Positions 1 through 8,430 of a stretch of DNA of 64,000 nt are shown piece by piece. Position numbers and translations under genes: made by a program. The notes under the pieces were generated by a model. It was not told the origin of the DNA, did no database searches, and worked only from the letters and a program-made list of their open reading frames with translations. The DNA comes from JAFKFI01 sp963795435 (GTDB lineage Bacteria > Pseudomonadota > Alphaproteobacteria > Acetobacterales > Acetobacteraceae): NCBI GenBank assembly GCA_963795435.1, contig CAWCHV010000009.1, positions 1,054,001 through 1,118,000 of the forward strand, in the 5' to 3' direction. How positions within the stretch are numbered: the first letter of the stretch is position 1; each line of letters begins with the position of its first letter.

Positions 1-211
1 AGGTCTCGCCCCGGCAGGAGGCGAGCAGCATGTCCTCGGCCGCCCCGCCCGGTCCCTTGTGGAAGCTGACCCTCGCATGGTCCCGGCGCGGATCGGAGCC
101 TTCCCACTCCAACGCCTCGGCCCGGTCCCGCGCCGTCAGCCGTTTCGATGTCCACCGGTGGGCGGGGAAGGGGAGGATCGTCGCACTGTCTCGGCTGGCC
201 TGGCTGGGCAT
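1..211 (-). CDS. Partial hypothetical protein, 3' end off the left edge
   Basis: The minus strand is open from an ATG at 211 to the window edge, giving about 70 residues beginning MPSQASRDSATILPFPAHRW and ending in a Gly/Ala-rich stretch with the motif FHKGPGG. The residue mix (Trp, Arg, Glu, His in a soluble-looking pattern) and codon use suit the genome better than the overlapping plus-strand frame. No clear Shine-Dalgarno precedes the start. I do not recognise a family. It is transcribed away from the SDR gene that ends at 298 on the same strand. Confidence 0.4.
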   Translation of the reverse strand, partial: MPSQASRDSATILPFPAHRWTSKRLTARDRAEALEWEGSDPRRDHARVSFHKGPGGAAEDMLLASCRGET

Positions 212-297
212 CACGCATCTGCTCACGAAACCGTGAGATCAACCATACGTGAGGATGCAAGGAGTTGCAAGCGTCCTGTCAATGCAACCGAGCGAAA

Positions 298-1053
298 TTA
301 GGCCATCGTCAACCCGCCCGAGACGCTTATCGTCTGCCCCGTCATGTAGCCGGCGTCATCGGACAGCAGGAAGGCGATCATCCCCGGGTAGTCCTCCGGC
401 TCGCCGATGCGCCGCAGCGGGATCGCCCGCGCCATCGCGTCGCCAATCTTGGCGCCGGCCGGGGAGGCGGCCTTGAAGCCGTCGAACAGCGGCGTGTCGG
501 TGGGGCCGGGGCAGACCGCGTTGAGCGTAATCCCCTTGCTCGCCAGCTCGCGGGCCAGGGTCTTGGTGAACGCGATGATGCCGCCCTTGCACGCGGAGTA
601 GACCGCCTCGCCCGAGGAGCCGACCCGTCCCGCGTCGGAGGCGACGTTCACCACCCGCCCGGCACCACGCTCGGCCATGCCGCGCAGCACCACATGGTGC
701 ATGTTCATCGGGCCATAGAGATTTATCTGGATAACCCGGTCCCACAGCGCGCGGTCGGTGTCGAGGAAGTTCACCGGCACGTCCCAGCCGGCGATGTTGG
801 CGAGCCCCTCGGGCGGGCCGCACTCCTTCTCGAATGCCGCCGCCGCGCTCTCCACCTGGTGGCGGTCGGTAATGTCCACCGTGTAGGCATGGCCCCGCTC
901 CGCGCAGCGCGACGCCGTCTCTCTCGCTCCGGCTTCGTTGAGGTCGAAGATGCCGACGATGCAGCCCTCCTCCGCCAACCGGAGTGCGGTCGCCCGCCCG
1001 ATGCCGCTTGCCCCGCCGGTCAGGATCACCCGCTTGCCTGATAATCCGCGCAT
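298..1053 (-). CDS. SDR-family NAD(P)-dependent dehydrogenase
   Basis: This is a classical short-chain dehydrogenase/reductase of 251 residues, the normal length. The Rossmann glycine motif TGGASGIG is at about residues 12-19, a variant NNAG (NIAG) at 86-89, a catalytic Ser near 139 and the YxxxK pair Tyr152/Lys156 in YSACK. The C-terminal stretch GYMTGQTISVSGG is typical of the family. The overall sequence resembles BadH-type 2-hydroxycyclohexanecarboxyl-CoA dehydrogenases, but the substrate cannot be read from sequence. The start is the ATG at 1053, which has a GGGGGAG site eight bases upstream; an upstream in-frame start at 1092 would add 13 unrelated residues. It is probably a cytosolic oxidoreductase for a secondary alcohol or CoA-bound hydroxyacid. 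Confidence 0.9.
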   Translation of the reverse strand: MRGLSGKRVILTGGASGIGRATALRLAEEGCIVGIFDLNEAGARETASRCAERGHAYTVDITDRHQVESAAAAFEKECGPPEGLANIAGWDVPVNFLDTDRALWDRVIQINLYGPMNMHHVVLRGMAERGAGRVVNVASDAGRVGSSGEAVYSACKGGIIAFTKTLARELASKGITLNAVCPGPTDTPLFDGFKAASPAGAKIGDAMARAIPLRRIGEPEDYPGMIAFLLSDDAGYMTGQTISVSGGLTMA

Positions 1054-1144
1054 GTTGCTTGCTCCCCCAGAGCGTTGACCTTCGCACCGCACCTCAAGCC
1101 ACTCGGGCCTCGCCGAGACCTCGGAGCGGGTCGGCTAGGCCCAC

Positions 1145-1531
1145 CTATGGATGCCGGTCACGCATGTCGGAGCCGCGCTCGCCTTCCTCGAGGTCGAAAT
1201 CGTCGAGCTGGCCCATATGCACCGAATGGTCGCCATGATGGCGCAGGATGTCGAGCTCGCGCGGGCCGGCGAGGCGGTCGATGATGTAGACTTGCTCGAG
1301 TTTTTCGGCCTCGGCCAGCGAGCGGGCCGCGTGCAGGGCTTCGGCGACGCTCATCGGCGTGCCATCGGAATGCAGCGCGCGGCGCGTCTCGCTTGGACCG
1401 CCGCCGCGCGAAATCACCATTTCCAGCACAATGCGGCGGGGGTCGTCCTCCTCGAAGCGGCGGAGTAGCACCACGTTCCGCCCGCCGTCGGGCAACGGGT
1501 CGTGCGGCTGGAGCTTGCGGACCTGGGCCAT
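1145..1531 (-). CDS. Conserved hypothetical protein, 128 aa
   Basis: A 128-residue soluble protein starting MAQVRKLQPHDPLPDGGRNV. An AGGAGG site lies 7-8 bases before the ATG at 1531, which fixes the start and rejects the longer frame extending to 1909. The middle contains an Arg/Glu-rich segment (LLRRFEEDDPRRIVLEMV) and a helical stretch of Ala and Glu (AEALHAARSLAEAEKLEQVYIIDR); the C terminus is acidic. No catalytic motif or membrane segment is visible and I do not recognise the family. It is divergent from the slipin gene starting at 1601, with 69 bases between the two starts. Confidence 0.65.
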   Translation of the reverse strand: MAQVRKLQPHDPLPDGGRNVVLLRRFEEDDPRRIVLEMVISRGGGPSETRRALHSDGTPMSVAEALHAARSLAEAEKLEQVYIIDRLAGPRELDILRHHGDHSVHMGQLDDFDLEEGERGSDMRDRHP

Positions 1532-1600
1532 CGCGGTTCCTCCTGCGAGGGAACGGCCTTGCCGGTCCCCGGTTCGGCAACCCTGTCCGAGAGCGCCTCC

Positions 1601-2381
1601 ATGAACATAGCGATTATCGTCGTCATCGTCGTCGTGCTGCTGATCCTGGCGCGCAGCATCCGCATCGCCTCCGAGTGGCAGCGCGCCGTGATCCTGCGGC
1701 TCGGCCGGTTCCACAAGGTCAAGGGTCCCGGGCTGTACCTCGTGCTGCCGGTGATCGAACTCGGTGGCCGCGGTGATCGACATGCGTATCCTGACCACGA
1801 CCATCACCGCCGAGCAGGCGCTCACCCGCGATACCGTTGCCGTCGGCGTGGACGCCATCGTGTTCTGGCAGGTGCGGAACGCCGAGCAGGCGGCGGTGCG
1901 CATCGCCAATTACCGCGAGGCGATAGAGCGGGTGTCGCAGACCAGCCTGCGCGAGATGATCGGCGCCTCGGACCTCTCGCGCATCCTGTCGGACCGCCGC
2001 GCCGCCGACGAGCAGCTGCGCGCGACGATCGGCGAGAAGACCGCGAGCTGGGGCGTCGGCGTGGTGTCGGTCGAGATCAAGGACGTGGCAATCCCGCGCG
2101 AATTGCAGGACGCGATGAGCCGGCAGGCGCAGGCGGAGCGGGAAAAGACCGCCCGCGTGACGCTCGCCTCGGCCGAGCAGGCGATTGCCCAGCAGGTGCT
2201 GGAGGCCGCGGCACTCTATGCGGAAAACCCGATGGCGCTGAAGCTGCGGCAGATGAACCTGCTGTACGAGATGAACAAGGATCGCGGCACCACGGTGCTG
2301 ATCCCCACCGACATGGCGAACAGCCTCGGCGAGACCGTCGCGATGGTGCGGGCGCTGGGCACCACCGGAAAAGCCGGCTGA
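1601..2381 (+). pseudogene. Slipin/stomatin-like SPFH membrane protein, frameshifted
   Basis: The first 54 codons encode an N-terminal membrane helix (IAIIVVIVVVLLILARSI) followed by the slipin entry motif EWQRAVILRLGRF and GPGLYLVLPVIEL. The frame then changes. From 1764 a second frame continues as VAAVIDMRILTTTITAEQALTRD and runs through a complete SPFH domain (about 205 residues) to 2381. One extra G at about 1763, in the sequence ctcGgtgg, explains the shift; removing it gives a normal protein of about 259 residues. Slipins are membrane-anchored scaffold proteins of the stomatin family, often paired with an NfeD protein, but no NfeD gene is present here. The frameshift could be a real lesion or a one-base sequencing error. 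Confidence 0.8.
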
Positions 2382-2452
2382 GACTGCCAGCAGGAGCCGT
2401 CCCGGAAACCCGATCGGCGTGCCGGGCATATCGCAACGACGCACCTCGGCGG

Positions 2453-2674
2453 TTACGCCGTGCTCCTGGAAGATTGCAGGACAATCCTGCGCTCTGCCGC
2501 TGTCTCGGCGCGCACCGGCTGCCAAAACAACTTTGCGGCTCGGCGGCTTGTGTTTCGGAATGGCTCGAAGTTTGGATCGATCTCCAAGAGCTGGCCCAAC
2601 CGGTGAACGATGTCTGCTGTTGCGTTGAGAAGATGCTTTTCGTCGCCGATTTCGGCTCTCCGCAGTAAATTCAA
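2453..2674 (-). CDS. Small hypothetical protein downstream of the AbiU2-like gene
   Basis: A 73-residue open frame begins with TTG at 2674, 20 bases after the stop of the AbiU2-like gene on the same strand. The segment EIGDEKHLLNATADIVHRLGQLLEIDPNFEP looks like real soluble protein, whereas the C-terminal third (Arg/Ala/Ser-rich) looks less so. The family is unknown. If real it is probably cotranscribed with the gene before it, and could be a short partner or a degraded fragment. The TTG start has no strong ribosome-binding site. Confidence 0.35.
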   Translation of the reverse strand: MNLLRRAEIGDEKHLLNATADIVHRLGQLLEIDPNFEPFRNTSRRAAKLFWQPVRAETAAERRIVLQSSRSTA

Positions 2675-2694
2675 CGGCCCCAGATCGTGATGTG

Positions 2695-3231
2695 CTATTC
2701 GCTTATTGCGAAGAGCTTGAAGACTACGAGTAAACGGTCACATGATACCTTCCCAACCAGGTCGACTAGTTCCTCGTCGGCCTCATCGAAAGCGAGCTTT
2801 TGGCCGGCGTCTTGATGTTCTCGAAGCGACAGCAGTTGCTCCTCAGTGAGTTCGGGGTCAATCAACCGTAGCTGCTCAATCATGTCGTACGCCCGGATTC
2901 TCTGTCGGATAAGGATCTCTCTCAGCGGTTCTCCACCGACCTGGCCTGCCATCCGTGGGATGCTCAAGCTGCGGGGATCCCTGTCCCACATACGCGATAG
3001 AGCCAATACCAATGATCGGTACAGGGAATGACGCACTTGCTCAAACGCGCGTCCTGCGAAGCTTTTTCCCAACCGACTTAGAAGATCCTTGTCGCGGGCG
3101 GCTAGGGACCATAGTTCCCACAAGGCGAACGCCTCGCGCATGTGCTGTGAAAGGTCGTTGAACTCGGCCCGGAGTCCTTCAAGCGACGATGCCTCTGGCT
3201 CAGTCGGCTTCCGGCGCTTTTTCTTCGCCAT
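2695..3231 (-). CDS. AbiU2/HEPN-like protein
   Basis: A 178-residue all-helical soluble protein starting MAKKKRRKPTEPEASS. The ATG at 3231 follows a TTGAGGAATACG leader (GAGG five bases upstream); the GTG at 3264 would give an 11-residue extension and is less likely. The pattern ALWELWSLAARDKDLLSRLG followed by LVLALSRMWDRDPRSLSIPRM resembles the AbiU2-type HEPN domain, named after the lactococcal AbiU abortive-infection protein. A possible R-x6-H (RAFEQVRH) lies near residue 75, but it is not clearly at the canonical HEPN catalytic site. Base composition is visibly less GC-rich than the neighbours, which suggests horizontal acquisition. Family assignment is by motif memory only. Confidence 0.6.
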   Translation of the reverse strand: MAKKKRRKPTEPEASSLEGLRAEFNDLSQHMREAFALWELWSLAARDKDLLSRLGKSFAGRAFEQVRHSLYRSLVLALSRMWDRDPRSLSIPRMAGQVGGEPLREILIRQRIRAYDMIEQLRLIDPELTEEQLLSLREHQDAGQKLAFDEADEELVDLVGKVSCDRLLVVFKLFAISE

Positions 3232-3280
3232 CGTATTCCTCAAGCTCCAGGTACGCTGATCCACACCGCAGATCCCCCTC

Positions 3281-4726
3281 TCACCCTCGCGGCGCGATCC
3301 GGCCGGCCACCTCGTCGCCCGCGCTGCGGGGCATCATCGCCGAGAGCGGTGCCGCCAGCAGCGCCACCGCGGCGACCGCCACGAACGCCACGCTGAAATC
3401 CCCCAGTTGCGGCGTAGCATGGCCTTGCAGGCGCATCGCGATCCCCAGCGAGGCGGCGCCGATCGAGATGCCGACCACCTGGCAGAGCTGCTGCATCGTG
3501 CTGTAAAGGCTGGTCGCCGCACTCATCCGCGAGCGCGGGATTTCAGAATAGGCCAGCGTGTTGTACGCGGTGAATTGGAGCGAGCGGAAGAAACCGCTGA
3601 CCAGCAGCACGGCGTAGATCGCGGCGGCCGGCCAAGTCGGGCGGAAGCTGGCGCAGACGGCGAGCAGGATCGCGCTCAGCACGCCGTTCCAGATCAGGGT
3701 GTCGCGGAAGCCCACACGGCGAAGCGCGCGCTGCGCCACCGGCTTCATCACCAGCGCGCCGGCGGAGCTGGCGAAGGTGACGGCGCCGCTTTGGGCTGCG
3801 GTGTAGCCGAAGCCGAGCTGAAACATCATCGGCAGCAGGAACGGAATGGCGCCGATGCCGATGCGGAACAGCGAGCCGGCGAACGCGCCGACCGCGAAGG
3901 TCGGCTCGCGCGCGAGGGTGAAGTCGAGCAGCGGCCGGGGGTGCCACCGCGCGTGCAGCCAATAGAGCACCCAGGCCAGGACGCCGGCGCCGACCATGCC
4001 GAAGCTCAGCGCGGGCGCCACCACGCCGCGCCCGATGGTCTCCAGCCCGAACAGCAGCGCGGACAGACCGATGCCGCTGAGCACCAGCCCACGGAAATCG
4101 AGCTTGCCGGCGCCGGGCTCGCGCACGTCCTCGACGAACAGGGTGACGAGCACGATGCCGAGCAGCCCGATCGGCACGTTGATGTCGAAGATCCAACGCC
4201 AGGAGAAATACGTCACGATCAGGCCGCCGATCGGCGGCCCGAGCACCGGACCGATCATGGCGGGCATGGTCAGCCACGCCATCGCCGCGACCAGTTCGTT
4301 CTTGGGCGCCGTGCGCAGCAGCACCAGCCGCCCAACCGGCACCATCATCGCCCCGCCGATGCCCTGCAGCACGCGGGCGGCGACCAGGAAACCCAGGCTG
4401 TCGGCCCGCCCGCACAGGATCGAGCCCACCGTGAACACCGCGATCGCGGCGCGGAACACGGTGCGCGTGCCGAACCGGTCGGCCATCCAGCCGCTCGCCG
4501 GGATGAACACCGCAAGGCTTAGCAGGTAGGAGGTGAGGGTGACGTTCATCTGCACCGGCGCGGCGCCGAACGCGCGGGCCATCGTCGGCAGGGCGGTGGC
4601 GATGATCGTCGAGTCGAGGTTCTGCATGAGCAGCGCGCAAGCGACGATCAGCGCAGTCAGGCGGGTGTGGCGGGAGGTCTTCTGCGGCGCGCGTCTCTGG
4701 GGGTCATGGCGAGTCATTCCCCCCAT
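3281..4726 (-). CDS. DHA2-type MFS drug/efflux transporter
   Basis: A 481-residue integral membrane protein of the EmrB/QacA (DHA2) branch of the major facilitator superfamily, probably a proton-coupled exporter in the inner membrane. Visible family signatures are motif D1 (LDSTIIATALPTM, about residues 37-49), motif A between TM2 and TM3 (GWMADRFGTRTVF), and an antiporter motif C near residue 160 (GPVLGPPIGG). Length and hydrophobic segments fit the MdtD-like group. The ATG at 4726 gives a basic N-terminal tail; a second ATG three codons on is also possible. There is no adjacent membrane-fusion protein (EmrA), so it probably works alone. Substrate unknown. Confidence 0.88.
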   Translation of the reverse strand: MGGMTRHDPQRRAPQKTSRHTRLTALIVACALLMQNLDSTIIATALPTMARAFGAAPVQMNVTLTSYLLSLAVFIPASGWMADRFGTRTVFRAAIAVFTVGSILCGRADSLGFLVAARVLQGIGGAMMVPVGRLVLLRTAPKNELVAAMAWLTMPAMIGPVLGPPIGGLIVTYFSWRWIFDINVPIGLLGIVLVTLFVEDVREPGAGKLDFRGLVLSGIGLSALLFGLETIGRGVVAPALSFGMVGAGVLAWVLYWLHARWHPRPLLDFTLAREPTFAVGAFAGSLFRIGIGAIPFLLPMMFQLGFGYTAAQSGAVTFASSAGALVMKPVAQRALRRVGFRDTLIWNGVLSAILLAVCASFRPTWPAAAIYAVLLVSGFFRSLQFTAYNTLAYSEIPRSRMSAATSLYSTMQQLCQVVGISIGAASLGIAMRLQGHATPQLGDFSVAFVAVAAVALLAAPLSAMMPRSAGDEVAGRIAPRG

Positions 4727-4804
4727 TGTCGCGCCGCGCCACGCGAGGGGGAAGGGACCTCAGGACGGGTCAGGATTGAGTAGGCGCAGCGTGGGACGGC
4801 CCTA

Positions 4805-5758
4805 TCAGGAGCCGGGCTTCCATGCCGCGTCGCTGACGTTGATTGGCCTCGGGATCAGATGGAGCTTGGCGAAAGCGTCGGCGATCTTCTGTTGCTCCAC
4901 GAGCATGGCCGCGTCAACCGGCCTCGCGCCGAATTCGGTCCGCCTGATCCACCGATCGACGACGTCGGCCGGAATGCCCATCGCGGCGGTCAGCTCTCCG
5001 TTCAGCTTGTCCGGGTTCTGCTTCATCCAAGTGTCCGTGTCTTCGATCGCGGCGAGCACGGCAACGAGCACGTCGCGATGCCCCTCGGCCATCTGCCGCG
5101 TAGCCATGTAGTACGAGACGTTGCCGGCGAGGTCCGTGGCATCGGCCACCATCCGCGCTTGGAGGGCGATCTCGGTCGCGGCGTAGTAGGGGTCCCAGAT
5201 TACCCAGGCATCCACGGCCCCGCGCTCGAACGCGGCGCGTGCGTCGGCGGGGGCCAAATAGACCGGAGTCACGTCGGTGTAGGCCAGGCCGTTCGCTTCG
5301 AGCGCGCGAACCAGGAGGTAGTTGACGTCCGAGCCCTTGTTGAGCGCCACCCGCTTGCCCTTCATGTCCGCGATCGTCCGGATCGAACTGTCCTTGGGGA
5401 CAATAATGGCCTCCGTCTTCGGCGCGGGCGCCTCGCTGCCGACATAGACGATGTCGGCGCCTGCCGCCTGCGCGAAGATCGGCGGCCCCTCGCCGACCAA
5501 GCCGAAATCCGCCGCGCCGACATTGAGCGATTCGAGGAGTTGCGGGCCGGCGGGAAATTGGGACCAGGCGACGGACCAGCCGAGCGGCTTGAGCGTCCGC
5601 TCAAGCGTGCCGCGCTCCTTCAGCACGAGGAGTACGCCAGCGCCCTTCTGCCATGCGACGCGGAACACCTTGTCCTCCGCGCGGGCAATTGTGGCGACGC
5701 CGCACGCCAGCAGGAACGCGACGAGAATGCCGATACGCCGGTGGGTACGTGTGAGCAT
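4805..5758 (-). CDS. Aliphatic-sulfonate-type ABC substrate-binding protein
   Basis: A 317-residue periplasmic binding protein with an N-terminal signal peptide (RRIGILVAFLLACGVATIARA, cut after ARA). The family pattern is that of SsuA/TauA: FRVAWQKGAGVLLVLKERG, ADFGLVGEGPPIFAQAAGADIVYVG, MKGKRVALNKGSDVNYLLV and GAVDAWVIWDPYYA. These proteins deliver alkanesulfonates or taurine to an ABC importer for use as a sulfur source. A GGAGGAG site eight bases upstream supports the ATG at 5758. No permease or ATPase gene is adjacent, so it is an orphan. The only pathway neighbour is a truncated flavin-dependent monooxygenase just upstream, suggesting the remains of a sulfonate or organosulfur locus. 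Confidence 0.87.
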   Translation of the reverse strand: MLTRTHRRIGILVAFLLACGVATIARAEDKVFRVAWQKGAGVLLVLKERGTLERTLKPLGWSVAWSQFPAGPQLLESLNVGAADFGLVGEGPPIFAQAAGADIVYVGSEAPAPKTEAIIVPKDSSIRTIADMKGKRVALNKGSDVNYLLVRALEANGLAYTDVTPVYLAPADARAAFERGAVDAWVIWDPYYAATEIALQARMVADATDLAGNVSYYMATRQMAEGHRDVLVAVLAAIEDTDTWMKQNPDKLNGELTAAMGIPADVVDRWIRRTEFGARPVDAAMLVEQQKIADAFAKLHLIPRPINVSDAAWKPGS

Positions 5759-5774
5759 CACGAAAGCTCCTCCC

Positions 5775-5990
5775 TTAGCGCCTGACCGATGTACATAATT
5801 CATTCCGCCGCCGGAAGTCGCCGTGCTGTCGGCGCTGCTCGGCCGTCTGCGCGAGCTGCACGCAACGCGGAAAATTGATGCCGGCATCGGCCTGCGAGCT
5901 CGCGTGGCGCCAAGCGGCCACGTGATGGCCGGTCTCGTGCAGGAACGCGCCGAGCTTCATCCGTCTGGAACGCATCCCGATATCCCCCAT
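5775..5990 (-). pseudogene. N-terminal stub of an NtaA/SnaA/DmoA-type flavin monooxygenase
   Basis: The minus-strand frame beginning at 5990 encodes RRMKLGAFLHETGHHVAAWR, then ASSQADAGINFPRCVQLAQTAE. This matches the first 45-50 residues of FMN-dependent, luciferase-like monooxygenases of the NtaA/SnaA/DmoA family, which are normally about 440 residues. After LAQTAEQ the similarity stops and unrelated residues lead to a stop at 5775, immediately before the ribosome-binding site of the binding-protein gene. About 390 codons are missing, so this is a deletion remnant. Its partner gene is the sulfonate-type binding protein that follows on the same strand. Confidence 0.6.
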
Positions 5991-6009
5991 TTAAGCGGGC
6001 GCGAGCCGG

Positions 6010-6195
6010 TCAGAGAATCCACCGGGTAGCCGCGACAATGCAGACCCACCCGGTGAGGCTTCCACCCGCGATCAGTAGAGCGCAGGCGCCGATGGGCAGC
6101 GGCTTTCCATCTGACGACCGATGCCGATGACTAACATCGACAGCGGGGGTCCCCGAGACATTCGTCCGCACGATCTTGGAGGCAAGCCGATCCAT
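6010..6195 (-). CDS. Small single-span membrane protein
   Basis: A 61-residue frame from the ATG at 6195. The N-terminal half is polar (MDRLASKIVRTNVSG, then SHRHRSSDGKP) and the C-terminal half is one hydrophobic helix (LPIGACALLIAGGSLTGWV) ending WIL. This layout, with a short polar tail, a DGKPLP turn and a terminal membrane helix, is common among small uncharacterised alphaproteobacterial membrane proteins. Function unknown. A TTG at 6216 would add seven residues. Confidence 0.45.
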   Translation of the reverse strand: MDRLASKIVRTNVSGTPAVDVSHRHRSSDGKPLPIGACALLIAGGSLTGWVCIVAATRWIL

Positions 6196-6540
6196 CGGCT
6201 TCGTCCCTTGCTGCAATCGCGTTCCGTATCGTGCTAACAGGATTCCACGTCCATGTTTCGGTGGTCAACCTAAAACCCTTCCTAGAAACGTGCGAATGCA
6301 AAAAAAGCGGTTCTCTATGTCCAGCGGACACCGGTATTCCGCCAAGCTCCAGAACTCCGTCGGGGATCGCCTGCCACTCCACGCGATCGCGATGAACAAG
6401 CCGCGCGCCGGCCGTGCCGCTTGGCGCGTCGGTGCGGGCCACGTACCCGGCGAAACGCGGCATGGCCGCGAAGCTGCCCGGGCAAACACCTTTGCCTCGA
6501 AGCGGAACGGGCCGCTGCCGAGCAAAAGCCAGACGGTCGG
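6196..6540. other. 345-base gap with no recognisable gene
   Basis: Open frames cross this gap on both strands, but none shows a family motif, a good ribosome-binding site or convincing protein character. The stretch around 6280-6330 is relatively AT-rich. I see no tRNA, hairpin terminator or repeat here. Confidence 0.5.
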
Positions 6541-7401
6541 CTATGCAGCCAAATGATTGCGCAGAAAACCTACGATCGGCTCGATCGACCCGGTTGCCCG
6601 CGCCGCCTGCTCGACGACCATCAGCTCGATCTCGCCGCCGGCCTTCCGGTAGTTCGTCGCAAACCGCTCCGGCTCGTTGCCTGGGATTGGCGATTCGGGG
6701 TCGCGATAGTCGTGGATCGTGTCGGGCCGGCCCTGCACCCACAGGGCGGGCGGCGTGAGCACGGCTTCGGCGCGTTCGAGGGCGAGCATCGGGTTGCCCT
6801 CGGCCATGTTGGCCTCCGAGCCCCAGTAGAGCTCGTGTTTCTCGGGCAACGGGACGGCCCACACCGGCGGGTCCGCGCTGTCGCGCAGCCGGCGCGCGTG
6901 GCGGTAGCGCGATAGCGGGTTGATCACTGGCCAGGCCATCGCGACGCAGCGCACGCTGGCATCCAAGGTGCCGGCGGCGGCTTCGTGCAGCGGGATCGCG
7001 GCGTAGCGTGGGTCGTTCGGCCGCATCGCCGCGAGCATCCCCAAATGCCCGCCGCTCGACTGGCCGCAAAGCCCGATTCGATCCGGGTCGACGTGGAACT
7101 CGCCCGCGCGCGCCTTTAGCCAGCGAATGCCGTAATTGATGTCGGCGAGCGAGCTCGGGTAGCCGTCGCCGGCGTGCCGGAAGTTGAGCGCGGCGACCAC
7201 CAGGCCGCTCCGAGCCAGCGCTTCGTCGCGCTCCTTGCATTCGGCAAGATCGCCGCCGGTCCAGGCGCCGCCGTGCAAATCCACTACGGCGGGGAACGGG
7301 CCGTCGCCGCGAGGGACGAACAGCCGGGCCATCAGCGCCTTCTCGCCATGACGCAAATAGGCGACGTCCTGGGTCGTGAACTCATGCGTGCCGGTCGGCA
7401 T
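6541..7401 (-). CDS. Alpha/beta-hydrolase (esterase-like)
   Basis: A 286-residue cytosolic alpha/beta-hydrolase of the esterase/lipase type. The oxyanion-hole motif HGGAW is at about residues 43-47 and the nucleophile elbow GQSSGG near 113-118. An Asp in the GRPDTIHDYRDP loop (about 230-240) could be the acid. At the place where a catalytic His is expected (usually after the last strand, as in GxGHxF) the sequence reads VVEQAARATGSIEPIVGFL, with no His. Either the His is supplied elsewhere or the enzyme is altered. It is followed on the same strand, upstream in transcription order, by the quinone oxidoreductase gene 17 bases away. Substrate unknown. Confidence 0.85.
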   Translation of the reverse strand: MPTGTHEFTTQDVAYLRHGEKALMARLFVPRGDGPFPAVVDLHGGAWTGGDLAECKERDEALARSGLVVAALNFRHAGDGYPSSLADINYGIRWLKARAGEFHVDPDRIGLCGQSSGGHLGMLAAMRPNDPRYAAIPLHEAAAGTLDASVRCVAMAWPVINPLSRYRHARRLRDSADPPVWAVPLPEKHELYWGSEANMAEGNPMLALERAEAVLTPPALWVQGRPDTIHDYRDPESPIPGNEPERFATNYRKAGGEIELMVVEQAARATGSIEPIVGFLRNHLAA

Positions 7402-7418
7402 GGGCGATCTCCCGTGCG

Positions 7419-8393
7419 TTACGGCAGCAGCACCGTGCTGCCGGTCGTCTTGCGCGATTCGAGCGCCGTGTGGGCGGCTCCGGCGTCCTTAAGCGGGAAA
7501 GTCTGATTCACCTGGATCTTCACCGCGCCGCTCTGCACGACGTCGAACAAATCCTTCGCGGTCGCCTCGAGATCGGCGCGCTTGGCGGTGTAGGTGGCCA
7601 GCGTCGGGCGGGTGAGAAACAGGCTTCCCTTGGCGGCGAGGATCGAGATATCGACCGGCGGCACCGGGCCGGAGGCGTTGCCGTAGCTCACCATCGTCCC
7701 GAGCGGCGCAAGGCTGTCGAGGCTCGGCATGAAGGTGTCGCGACCGACGCTGTCGTAGACCACCGGCACCATGCCGCCGCCAGTGATGCGCTTGACCTCC
7801 GCGGGGAGGTTGGCGTGGCCGATGATCGTGTGCGCCGCGCCATGCGCTCGGGCGAGCTCCGCCTTCTGCTCGGTGGACACCACGCCAATCACCGTGGCGC
7901 CGAGATGCTTGGCCCACTGGCACAGGATGAGCCCGACCCCGCCGGCGGCGGCGTGCACCACGATCGCGTCACCTGCCTTCACCCGGTAGGTCCGCCGGAG
8001 GAGGTATCGCGCCGTCATGCCCTGCAGCATCATCGCGGCGGCGGTCTTGAAATCGATCGCGTCGGGCAGCTTCACCAGCTTGTCGGCGGCGATCACCCGG
8101 TCAGTCGCGTAGGCGCCGATCGCGCCGGCATAGGCCACCCGGTCCCCCGCCCTCAGGCCCGTGACATCGGGGCCGACCGCTTTCACCGTGCCGGCGCCCT
8201 CCATGCCGAGCGTCACCGGCATCATCGCCGATTTGTACAGGCCGGTGCGGAAATAGACGTCGATGAAGTTGAGGCCGACCGCCTCGTGATGAACCAGCGC
8301 CTCGCCAGGTCCGGGCTCGGGGGTTGGTACATCCTCCCATTGCATCACCTCGGGGCCGCCATAGGCGTGAATGCGGATGGCCTTGGAACTCAT
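7419..8393 (-). CDS. NADPH:quinone oxidoreductase, QOR/MDR family
   Basis: A 324-residue medium-chain dehydrogenase/reductase of the zinc-free quinone oxidoreductase group. Signatures are the AYGGPEVMQWEDVPTPEPG start, VGLNFIDVYFRTGLY, GMEGAGTVKAVG and the NADPH-binding loop HAAAGGVGLILCQWAKHLGA. No Cys/His zinc ligands are visible, as expected for QorA-like enzymes, which reduce quinones or enones by NADPH in the cytosol. The ATG at 8393 is preceded by GGAGAACACC. It is probably cotranscribed with the hydrolase downstream (17-base gap). Confidence 0.92.
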   Translation of the reverse strand: MSSKAIRIHAYGGPEVMQWEDVPTPEPGPGEALVHHEAVGLNFIDVYFRTGLYKSAMMPVTLGMEGAGTVKAVGPDVTGLRAGDRVAYAGAIGAYATDRVIAADKLVKLPDAIDFKTAAAMMLQGMTARYLLRRTYRVKAGDAIVVHAAAGGVGLILCQWAKHLGATVIGVVSTEQKAELARAHGAAHTIIGHANLPAEVKRITGGGMVPVVYDSVGRDTFMPSLDSLAPLGTMVSYGNASGPVPPVDISILAAKGSLFLTRPTLATYTAKRADLEATAKDLFDVVQSGAVKIQVNQTFPLKDAGAAHTALESRKTTGSTVLLP

Positions 8394-8430
8394 GGTGTTC
8401 TCCGTTGCGGGCCGCAATCTGGCCGGCGCG

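Noticed and set aside
3407..4522. Long plus-strand open frame opposite the DHA2 transporter gene
   Set aside because: It is rich in Arg, Gln, His and Asp, a typical mirror of a GC-rich membrane-protein gene. The minus strand has clear MFS motifs.
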